Shown: piece after piece, positions 59,501 through 64,000 of the stretch
Layout: each line of letters opens with the position of its first letter
Position numbering within the stretch: the stretch's first letter is position 1
Position numbers and translations under genes: made by a program
Source of the DNA: Ralstonia pickettii
Lineage (GTDB): Bacteria; Pseudomonadota; Gammaproteobacteria; Burkholderiales; Burkholderiaceae
Direction: 5' to 3'
DNA length: 64,000 nucleotides
NCBI RefSeq assembly: GCF_001699815.1
Contig: NZ_MCGB01000086.1
Span: 115,804 to 179,803 of the forward strand
The notes under the pieces: generated by a model
What the model saw: the letters and a program-made list of their open reading frames with translations, nothing else
What the model was told of the DNA's origin: nothing
Databases searched by the model: none

Positions 59501-60615
59501 CGGCGGCGGACGCGGCTGGCGACGCGGCCGGGGTGGAAGCGTGGAAGGAAGGCGGCTGGGCCCGGGCGGGCATGCAGGCTGCTGGCGCGGCTATCGTCGG
59601 CGGGCTGGGCGGTGGCAATGCTCTGGCTGCAGCAGCGGGCGCAGGCGTTACCTCACTCGCGGCAGGTAAGCTCAACGAGCTTGCTGCTACTGTCAAGGAT
59701 TCAAAGCCAACAGGAAACAGCGATGTCGACCAAGCTCTCGGTAACATCGTATCCAACGCTGTGGCTACGGCGCTGGGCGGGACGGCTGGAGGGAATGCTG
59801 GGGCGGTCGCCGGTTACAACGTCGACCGCTTCAACCGAATGCTGGACTATGACGAGAAGGAACTGATTCGAGCCGCATCTCATGGCGATGCGTCAGCGAG
59901 TGACCGTCTAACTAAGGCCGGCTGCTATGCGGTTCAATGTTGGGCACAGTTCCCAGAAGGAAGTCCTCTTTATAAGGCAGCCTTTGTGAGCGACCAGGAT
60001 GCTCAATCTCTCAGCAAGGAGATTTCCTGGGTCAAAGACCAACAGACTCAAGGGTATTTCCAGTACGGAACGGTTGCCAAGCTCACGGACTCCCTTGCCG
60101 CCACCACGGGCATCTCGCAGTACGGTAGGAACGGAACCATCAACGGCGCGCCTGCCGATAGCACTGCTAGTGTCGCGCCTTGCACAGCGGGGGCTGCAAA
60201 CTGCAATGCGGGGATTGGATACGGTGGAGGGTTGAGAGTCGACTATGTCACCGCAAGCATCTCGACACCCTACGGCGGAGGGTCAGTTTCACTCAACAAT
60301 GTGACGGGTGATGTCTACGGTGGCCCAACGAAAGGGGCCCCAGCGGGCTGGGGCTTCTCCGTGATGTATGGCCAGATACCAAACATCGATTGGAGCACCC
60401 GCGGTACAACCATTGGTTCCTTTTTGGACGGGCTATCCGGTAGCGGCTCTCTTTGCTACACGGGCCTGTGCGGTGGAATCACACATTCTTCCGGCGGGCT
60501 TACGGCCGTGGAGTTCGGCGTCGGACTTGGCAGCGGCAGAACTCCATCAACGGGAGCGGGCGGAGGTGCGGGAGGGGCTTCTCATTGGTTCACTGTACCT
60601 GGCTACAAGAACTGA
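50509..60615 (+). CDS. cdiA: Contact-dependent inhibition / two-partner-secretion exoprotein CdiA (BcpA-like)
   Basis: A 3368-residue filamentous-haemagglutinin-like exoprotein. An extended signal peptide (MNAKCYRTVFNAVRGMLVAV) ends near LNAQS. The TPS secretion domain spans about 60-300, with NPAGITCAGCSF. Tandem about 103-residue beta-helix repeats occupy about 460-1250. A middle segment with a Cys pair (PCSADSC, 1711-1716) may be receptor-facing. FHA-2 type repeats span about 2240-2950 and a pretoxin Gly/Ala region about 2985-3100. The NRMLDYDEKE motif (3109-3118) corresponds to the NRxLH-type junction of Burkholderiales CdiA proteins. The last about 250 residues are the variable toxin region: Cys-containing AGCYAVQCWAQ, then a Gly/Ser-rich end (GFSVMYGQIP, GSLCYTGLCGGITHSSGG). 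It is secreted by the CdiB encoded downstream. Confidence 0.93.
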   Translation: MNAKCYRTVFNAVRGMLVAVEETARSTGKGRDTGSRASRRASALTLSTVAALAAPGLNAQSLTPDRNVPGPHPVVGVAANGTPVVNINAPSAAGVSSNAFTNYNVGQAGVVLNNSGQNSQTQIAGWVQGNPFLGNSAARVILNQVTSGNPSVLAGPTEIAGNQASLIVANPAGITCAGCSFIQAPRVTLTTGTPNFDALGNISSISVQQGQITVNGAGLDARGAQLDLLSRAMAINGQVWAERLNAVAGANSVDYGSVTPTAIAGVGAAPQVAIDVGQLGSMYGGGATRLIGTEQGLGVNIGGNLAALTGSLSLAANGDVTITPTGRVQSAADANISAPNINNQGVITSPGNVTVSGSTTNSGTVVAGGNATITGPQVTNSGTIGAGVDTNGNVTQPGAVALNATGAVRNSGNLLAGQSIGVTGASIDASNGNVATQGTVSLSATGDVATRSATISGGSVTVQAGGTLDNTAGSLSSNTTLQVGAQRVVNQGGLLASTGNTSITTGSLDNTSGALGSNSGSLAVNATGDITNAKGKLVAAQDVSITGGSLGNQGGTVSAQNLSLNTGTGAVDNTGGTVSAAGTANVTAGSLVNQGGTLAAAGNVSAHVASLDNTSGVLGSGSGTLNVNSSGAITNAGGKLVAAQDVTLAGTSLGNQAGAISARNLSLNTGTGAIDNTGGSMAASGTANIQGGNLVNRGGTLAATGDVTATVASVDNTGGALGSNTGNLIVNSTGSIANASGGKLVAAQDVTLNAATIGNQAGTVSGRNLSLNAGAGAIDNTNGTVSASGVANVQAGSLINQSGTLAANGNVHATVASLDNTSGVLGSSTGNLKVDSSGAVTSTNGKLIAAQDATFNAASLSNQGGAISARNLLVNAGAGTVDNTNGQVSASGTADVTAGSLVNRGGTLASAADMTATVASVDNTGGALGSSGNNLVINSTGNIASAYGKLIAGQDATLNAASLGNQAGTISARNLTVNTGSGAVDNTSGTVSASGVANVTAGSLVNQLGTLAGAGNVTANVARLDNTSGVLGSSAGALNVTSTGNIGNAGGKLLAAQDVTLAATSMGNQAGTVSGQNVTLNTGSGALDNTAGKVSAANALQLTAGAVTNQGGTLAATGDVHATVASLDNTAGGILGSGQGGLTLTSTGNVANAGGKLLATQDIQLQAASLGNQGGTVSGRNVTVNTGTGALDNTGGAIASTAALDATAGAITNANGGVMQAGTTLATHSQSLANTKGAVIGNAVSVNANTLTNQQGTISANTTLDVQSQTLTNDQGKLVSNGALTVNTGTLTNAGGQVASNSDVTVNGATVDNSAGLMHSGGTLTVSGANLLNKNTNTATTGMEGANVALTATTSLDNTAGAIRSDLNTQLTAPSINNTQGSIQSAGTVGAKATAALTNTQGNLNGTKSVGVTAGQMSGDGTVQSQGSVSLNLQSDYNNSGTLAAGQDVSVTTTGNVTNSGTMSAGRNLAVSANNITNTQSGQLIGTVSNTLTAQGALSNDGLIDGGATVVRANNVVNTGRLYGDSVSIAANTLTNTVNGSGVAGVIASRGDMDLGVQTLNNQEHALIYAIGNMRVGGALDASNHATGSAQNVVNGSATINADGNLTIAAAQINNQNNHFATTNQTSPGTHVVSYRLNGSTQDIDPTTVMFMQTGPGTSAPGTDWQWLGDSRLGVMVLPSTQYPFNRFGPPFNYTNDGRQPTVAYVPETPCSADSCTVSSYPEQFLYKTTDTIWGVFGIAPPQEIGTQPDPSTYQQYAQYQADLTAWQQRHDAAVAQYQVLNNAITAFNQDLRNRQVESFTIYDGTQQITRTVVTQSDPGMITSGGNMTLNAGVVNNVASQMVAGGDLTGSNVIGTRPVNVGMQGTQTVTTSGTAQYTYVGGGGAFSSDHRQYNTSPWQGQTIQTNYQLDVSPTNGSGPNSQPTVKSVAVSTKAGLGNGGGAAVADYKAIGGDTVQPGSASVTVPNSGVMHIQTASIATPAGGSVSAATTSVTLPGNVVIRTVVPNLTLPNNALYRIISDPGSSVLVETDPRFTNFRQWTSSDTMLSQFRNDPGATLKRIGDGFYEQQLIQQQIIRATGQRFVGDYTSNEDEYKALLANGTAAGKAFGLNVGTALTEAQMAQLTSDIVWMVKQTVTLADGSKQDVLVPQVYLRAKDTDITGGGTLMAGSNVSFNAKGDATNTGTIASRNVTVVTADNIVNTGTLAGSTLLAQATQDINNLGGHIQGDQVLLSAGRDVNLTSTTVQTKNITTTGTNINQVASIDAGALSIQAGRDANLAAVAINTTGNATITANRDVNLTAVRQSNEEHVVWGDKNRSDRSSYADAGTQIQTGGNLAIGAGQDVNATAAYANATAGGIQVAAGRDVNLNAGQSHQDVRDEHYQKETGFLSSKTTHTIDSAGQTNAVGTTLSGDTVTAAAGRDLTAKAATIAGTGDVNLAAGNNLTITTADTATSESHFRDVKKSGLGSAGAGISYGTHQTTDTTNDTVRGSQGSLVGSTDGSVHMQAGKDLHITGSDVVAAQNVTGVAQNVTIDAATTDHHHDETHEIKSSGFTLAIKSPVIDAIQNVQQQAEASGNSQSSRASTLHAIAAVDGLGDVFGAAKGAAGALADGKKPEAKVELSWGSSSSKTTFTEDSTQNKGSSIKAGGATAFVATGDGTPGSGNINIVGSDINAKNVMLQANNQVNLKGSTDTDSTRSTNESKSASIGVSYGTGGFGVSASMSKAHGDANSDAQTQNNSHINASDTLTIVSGGDTNIVGANVNANKVLADIGGNLNLASTQDSSRSAAHQESSGGGFSISQGGASGSFSHSNGNASGNYAGVNEQSGIQAGAGGFDINVKGNTDLKGAVIASTATPDKNQVTTGTLTFSDVQNHSDYNASSSGFSLGGSMGNGGSTYNQTSGKSVAGGAPMLSQNDSGSENATTRSAVSQGTITISNQDKQKQDIASLSRDTTNTNGTVRKAPDLQNLLNNQADTMAAAQAAGAAIARDIGSYADAKKAAADAAGDAAGVEAWKEGGWARAGMQAAGAAIVGGLGGGNALAAAAGAGVTSLAAGKLNELAATVKDSKPTGNSDVDQALGNIVSNAVATALGGTAGGNAGAVAGYNVDRFNRMLDYDEKELIRAASHGDASASDRLTKAGCYAVQCWAQFPEGSPLYKAAFVSDQDAQSLSKEISWVKDQQTQGYFQYGTVAKLTDSLAATTGISQYGRNGTINGAPADSTASVAPCTAGAANCNAGIGYGGGLRVDYVTASISTPYGGGSVSLNNVTGDVYGGPTKGAPAGWGFSVMYGQIPNIDWSTRGTTIGSFLDGLSGSGSLCYTGLCGGITHSSGGLTAVEFGVGLGSGRTPSTGAGGGAGGASHWFTVPGYKN
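52114..54220 (+). repeat. Tandem 309/312-base repeats inside cdiA
   Basis: The segment encoding KL(V/I/L)AAQD-type text recurs with its first Lys codon at 52114, 52423, 52735, 53044, 53353, 53662 and 53974, giving spacings of 309, 312, 309, 309, 309 and 312 bases. Each unit (103-104 residues) contains LGNQ.G..SARNL, NTGxGxxDNT and VASLDNTSGxLGS-like motifs. The units form stacked beta-helix coils. A partial unit precedes the first, and the last is diverged. Confidence 0.9.
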
Positions 60616-60616
60616 A

Positions 60617-61069
60617 ATGAATTTCAAACATTACCTGGCAGCTGGAGCAATTGCCATATCACTTGTGGCGGTCAGCCGATTCATGGGTGGTTACGCAGTT
60701 GACGAGGCACAAGCAAAAAAACACGCTGCCATCATTGTTGCCGAAATTGAACGCATCCTTGGTCATAGCATTGGAAAAAGCGAGGAAGGACGCTTGGTAA
60801 AGCCAGGCGGAGTTTGGCTCACCGCGAGATTGCCGGCTCATGGATATGGACCTGATGCGTATTCTGATTTGGGCGAAACAATGAAACTGAACGGTTGGTC
60901 AACGCTGCCAGATAAGCGGCAGGCCTACTGCAAGAACGGAACTATGGCGACACTTAGGTCAGCGGAGAACATCGGCGAAAAATCAAGTGTAGTGGTTGTG
61001 GATTTTGAGTTCAGCAGCCTCTCGCTATCACGATGCGGAAAGCCGAAAGATGGCAATAAATTGCGGTGA
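60617..61069 (+). CDS. cdiI: Candidate CDI immunity protein (CdiI/BcpI position), membrane-anchored or periplasmic
   Basis: A 150-residue protein whose ATG begins one base after the cdiA stop, the position of the immunity gene in every CDI locus. It begins MNFKHYLAAGAIAISLVAVS, a signal peptide or anchor. A soluble domain follows with helices (KKHAAIIVAEIERILGHSIG) and two C-terminal cysteines (QAYCKNGT and LSRCGKPK) that could form a disulfide in the periplasm. The family is not recognised. GC content drops here compared with cdiA, as expected of exchanged toxin/immunity cassettes. The immunity function is inferred from position only. Confidence 0.72.
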   Translation: MNFKHYLAAGAIAISLVAVSRFMGGYAVDEAQAKKHAAIIVAEIERILGHSIGKSEEGRLVKPGGVWLTARLPAHGYGPDAYSDLGETMKLNGWSTLPDKRQAYCKNGTMATLRSAENIGEKSSVVVVDFEFSSLSLSRCGKPKDGNKLR

Positions 61070-61154
61070 AATTTTATTCCGCTTATTTTTCAATTTGTCG
61101 CGCCATCGACGCGAATTTTAATGATGGTCATGGAGTAATGGATTTTAAATAGAA

Positions 61155-61667
61155 ATGAAAAAGATAATTCTGTCGATGTTGGTATGCGGCTGGTTGGCCG
61201 GCTGTGCGAGTGGAGGCTCTGAAATAAGACAGCACGACACCGAGCTTACTGGCGAGGTATCGCAATTGGAGTCGCTGTATGGAAGATATGAAGTGACGGA
61301 TGCCGAGAGACTGGCACGAGGTGTCAGCGCAGTGGAAATCTCGCGGAGTTCCATCGGAAAGCCAATCTTTAAGTTCTACTACCGGGATAGCAAACAGGTT
61401 GATGTCTTCAGCCCGCACTCCTGCGAACTAAGTTCGGGTGCCGCTGGGATTAAGTGCGGAAAATTCTCGTTCCCCGTCTTCACCAGTGAGTTCCCATATA
61501 TCTGGATAGCACAGCGTCCTGACGGGGAGAACTATCCTCCAAAGCCGTCTGGTGGCTTGCTAGGCCCCGCAAGACAGATGACGGTCGCGCCTGGAGGATA
61601 CAGGATGTCATTTGTTCTGGACTACCGAGAGAGAATAAGCGACGTAGCGCTTAGGAAAGTTGATTGA
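61155..61667 (+). CDS. Small lipoprotein in the CDI locus (BcpO position or second immunity protein)
   Basis: A 170-residue lipoprotein with signal peptide MKKIILSMLVCGWLAGCASGG (lipobox LAGC). It has a mostly beta mature domain containing two cysteines (HSCELSSGAAGIKCGKF) and ends RISDVALRKVD. Burkholderia loci of the order bcpA-bcpI-bcpO-bcpB carry a small lipoprotein here. This one is longer than those I recall, so an additional immunity or envelope-protection protein is an alternative. GC content is lower than that of the flanking cdiA and cdiB genes. It is 85 bases after the immunity gene and 69 before cdiB. Confidence 0.75.
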   Translation: MKKIILSMLVCGWLAGCASGGSEIRQHDTELTGEVSQLESLYGRYEVTDAERLARGVSAVEISRSSIGKPIFKFYYRDSKQVDVFSPHSCELSSGAAGIKCGKFSFPVFTSEFPYIWIAQRPDGENYPPKPSGGLLGPARQMTVAPGGYRMSFVLDYRERISDVALRKVD

Positions 61668-61736
61668 TTCGGGGGTATTTCCCCATTGGAGGCGCTCATA
61701 GTTGGCGTCTTTACTCCCCCAATTTCTTGTTGAGTG

Positions 61737-63428
61737 ATGCGGACAACGTTTCTATTGCGCACGCTGCTAGCGAGCGGCATGACTTCTTCTGTTTTCGCGC
61801 AAGTCGCGCCTGCACCCCTCACCGGCCCTGGTCCCGACGTGCAGCGCTTGCAAGAGCAGCAAGCCGAGCAGGCGCGCGAGCGTGCCAACGCCCGCCCGGA
61901 TGTCTTCACGCCACCCGCACCCGCGCAGGTGATTTCGCTGTCCGCGCTGCCGAAGGAAACGCCATGCTTCCAAATCAACGGCATCACGTTGGAGGACAAC
62001 GTCTTCTGGTGGTTGCCCGACCTGCTCAAGCCCGTCAATGGCCAGTGTGTCGGCAAGCAGGGGCTGGAGGCGATCGAGCTGCAGGCAAACAACGCGCTGA
62101 TTGAGCGGGGCTACGTCACTTCGCGGGTCCTGATCCCGAAGCAGAACTTGGCTGGCGGTACGTTGCAACTCAAGGTGTTGGCGGGGCGCATTGGGGCCAT
62201 CCGAAATGCCTCGGATAACAACATCGGCTGGGCACGGATGGTGTTGCTCGCTGGCCCCGGAGATTTGTTGAACCAGCGCGACTTGGACCAGGCGCTGGAA
62301 AGCATTCGCCGCCTGCCGGGTCAGTCGCAGACAAGCTTTGACATCGTTCCTGGCGAGCGCGTCGGTGAATCTGACATCGTGCTCAAGCCGGGTACTGACA
62401 AGCGCTGGCACGCATCGCTGTCAGCGGATAACACGGGCTTGAAGTCGACCGGCAAGTACCAGATGAGCGGCTCGCTGGTCATCGACTCGCCGCTGCACCT
62501 CTACGACCAACTGTCGATTTCAGCGTCGTCCAATACAGACCGCGGTTCGACCGCAGCAGGCACGCGTTCCTATTCCATCAACTGGAGCGTGCCGGTCGGC
62601 TATGCCACGCTCTTCGTCGGCGCCAATCGCTCGCGCTACAACCAGACGGTGGCGGGTTTCGAGGAGCCCATCGTCTACAGCGGCAATAGCTCGGAGGTGA
62701 ATGCCGGCATCAGTGGCGTGCTGCATCGCGACGCGACGTCGCGCACCGGCGCCCAGTTCAAGCTCTTCCGCAAAATCAACCGCAACTACCTGGAAGACAC
62801 GGAGATTGCGGTCCAGCGTCGTGACGTCGTGGGCTATGAGGCGTCGATGTCGCATCGCCATTATCTCGGCCCGGTGGTGCTCGATGGCGGGTTTGCGTGG
62901 CGAGAGACGCTGCCCGACCATTCCAACGTGCCGGGCGTGGTGGTCGGTGACCCTGGCTACGGCGGGCGCTCACAAGTTGAAACGGCCAACGCAAGCCTGT
63001 ATTGGCCGTTCAAGCTGGCTAACCAGATGTTCGAGTACACGAGCAACTGGTCTATCCAGCACGCTCGCACACGTGTGCTGCCCAGCGACTACTTCACCAT
63101 CGGTAACCGCTACACCGTGCGCGGCTTCGACGGTCAATTGACGCTGGCGGCTGAAGACGGATGGTTCTGGCGCAATGAACTGGCATGGCGCGTTGCAGGA
63201 CAGGCCATCTATGCCGGGGTCGATATGGGCAAGGTGCACGGCCCCAGTGCGGAATTTCTGCTCGGCGACAAGTTGGTGGGTGCCGTCGTTGGTGTGCGAG
63301 GGCGCGTGCCATCCGGGCCCTACATGGCCTTCAACTACGACGTGTCGTTTGGTTGGCCGTTGTACAGACCAGCCGGCTTCCGCAGCCAACAGCCAGCAGT
63401 GATGGCGCAGGTTGGCGTGGAGTTTTAG
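61737..63428 (+). CDS. cdiB: Two-partner secretion outer-membrane transporter CdiB (ShlB/FhaC/HecB family)
   Basis: A 563-residue Omp85-superfamily transporter. The signal peptide ends near SSVFAQVAPA. A Gln/Arg-rich helix follows (QRLQEQQAEQARERANAR). POTRA domains span about 65-210 (CFQINGITLEDN..., RGYVTSRVLIPKQNLAGGTL). A 16-strand barrel ends PAVMAQVGVEF with C-terminal Phe. The conserved VRGFDGQLTLAAEDGWFWRN motif holds the Arg of loop L6. It secretes CdiA through its TPS domain. ATG 61737 follows a GTG codon at 61734. It is the last gene of the locus; a hairpin follows. Confidence 0.94.
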   Translation: MRTTFLLRTLLASGMTSSVFAQVAPAPLTGPGPDVQRLQEQQAEQARERANARPDVFTPPAPAQVISLSALPKETPCFQINGITLEDNVFWWLPDLLKPVNGQCVGKQGLEAIELQANNALIERGYVTSRVLIPKQNLAGGTLQLKVLAGRIGAIRNASDNNIGWARMVLLAGPGDLLNQRDLDQALESIRRLPGQSQTSFDIVPGERVGESDIVLKPGTDKRWHASLSADNTGLKSTGKYQMSGSLVIDSPLHLYDQLSISASSNTDRGSTAAGTRSYSINWSVPVGYATLFVGANRSRYNQTVAGFEEPIVYSGNSSEVNAGISGVLHRDATSRTGAQFKLFRKINRNYLEDTEIAVQRRDVVGYEASMSHRHYLGPVVLDGGFAWRETLPDHSNVPGVVVGDPGYGGRSQVETANASLYWPFKLANQMFEYTSNWSIQHARTRVLPSDYFTIGNRYTVRGFDGQLTLAAEDGWFWRNELAWRVAGQAIYAGVDMGKVHGPSAEFLLGDKLVGAVVGVRGRVPSGPYMAFNYDVSFGWPLYRPAGFRSQQPAVMAQVGVEF

Positions 63429-63457
63429 CTTCCAGCTTCATCGAGGAGCATCAATGG

Positions 63458-63495
63458 GTTGCGGCTGCGCGCTGCATAAGGGCGATAGCCGCAAC
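63458..63495 (+). terminator. Inverted repeat after cdiB, possible terminator
   Basis: GTTGCGGCT (63458-63466) and AGCCGCAAC (63487-63495) are perfect complements around a 20-base loop, 30 bases after the cdiB stop. There is no T-run, so its action as a terminator is uncertain. Confidence 0.4.
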
Positions 63496-63508
63496 AGAGC
63501 GAGCAGCG

Positions 63509-63881
63509 CTAGCGTCGGTGTGCAACTGGGTAACGCTGTTCTTGTCGTACGTTAAACAATTCCCAGCCGCGTGCGGACGAGCAACGCCCGTGACGCCCAT
63601 CAATCCGATACCCGGGCTCCCACGTCACCTTCGCGGGCGCCAGCTCCTGTTCGATCGACGCTTTTTGCTTCTCGCCCAGGTAGTCATCCTCAAACAAAAA
63701 ACGCGATGGCTGCCGGAAACAATTCCCGCAGCCGTTGGCACGCATGCGTTTCTGAGAACCACGCTTCCGCCTCATCGGCGTCGATCGCCAGCTTGATGAC
63801 ATCCTGCGCAACGGGCGTTGACTGCGCGATGCCCCGATGCGGCTCCGGGCTGTAGGGGTAGAAGGTCGGAGTTGTCGCCAT
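63509..63881 (-). pseudogene. Hypothetical protein gene broken by a shift in an A6/T6 tract
   Basis: The minus strand from ATG 63881 reads MATTPTFYPYSPEPHRGIAQ, then VIKLAIDADEAEAWFSETHA and LRELFPAAIAF, then stops after a T6 run. In the next frame the text continues FEDDYLGEKQKASIEQELAP and KVTWEPGYRIDG to a stop at 63509. Removing one T restores a single protein of about 123 residues. I do not recognise the family. It sits at the end of the CDI locus on the opposite strand. Whether it is decayed or a sequence error cannot be told. From 63882 to the window end I see only its upstream region. Confidence 0.55.
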
Positions 63882-64000
63882 GCGCCTGAGTTGTCTACGT
63901 CGGCCATCGAGGTCACGTTTCTGGTGAAGCAATATAGCCGCGCCACCCTGCCACTGGTGCAAGGCTAGTTGGAGCGCGCCGCTCCCTCATCGCCCACACA

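Overview
The window is about 64 kb of GC-rich beta-proteobacterial DNA, most likely Ralstonia or a close Burkholderiaceae relative. That placement is an inference from protein sequences, the threonate/erythronate cluster, and the gene order around the origin. It contains the replication origin of the main chromosome: rpmH-rnpA-yidD-yidC-mnmE are on the minus strand, dnaA-dnaN-gyrB on the plus strand, and DnaA boxes lie between them at about 37.2-37.4 kb.

Region 1 (1-12.4 kb) is metabolic. A cstA/ybdD carbon-starvation (pyruvate-type) transporter unit is divergent from a Cache-domain histidine kinase and its NarL-type regulator. Next comes a complete C4 sugar-acid catabolic cluster (denD, a GntR regulator, ltnD, otnK, otnC, an MFS transporter, otnI), predicted to turn D-erythronate and L-threonate into dihydroxyacetone phosphate. 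It is followed by a PhoB-like regulator whose phosphoacceptor Asp is replaced by Glu.

Region 2 (12.4-28.3 kb) holds an AT-rich intergenic stretch with palindromic sites, pckG, a D-2-hydroxyacid dehydrogenase, a DODA-type dioxygenase, glutathione reductase, a patatin-like lipase, and an AcrR/AcrAB/OprM-type RND efflux system with a clear operator over its promoter. A type IB topoisomerase closes the region.

Region 3 (28.4-43.2 kb) is the origin-flanking core: rpsU, small envelope proteins, a frameshifted phosphoesterase, a NUDIX hydrolase, mnmE, yidC, yidD, rnpA, rpmH, oriC, dnaA, dnaN and gyrB.

Region 4 (43.2-64 kb) is accessory. It contains a single-chain nuclease/N6-adenine methyltransferase whose specificity domain is out of frame at a G6 tract, a small-protein locus behind a three-way-junction-like leader RNA that resembles prophage Ash/Icd leaders, a lone fimbrial adhesin-like gene, and a contact-dependent inhibition (two-partner secretion) locus ordered cdiA - immunity candidate - lipoprotein - cdiB. 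That is the BcpAIOB layout known from Burkholderia. The C-terminal toxin region of this 3368-residue CdiA is Gly-rich and shows no nuclease signature that I recognise. Its adjacent immunity candidate carries a membrane or signal segment, so an envelope-acting toxin is a reasonable hypothesis. This toxin/immunity pair, the switchable methyltransferase and the leader RNA are the most promising novelties.

Three genes are broken by apparent single-base shifts, two of them in homopolymers. Sequencing or assembly error must be excluded before biological conclusions are drawn.
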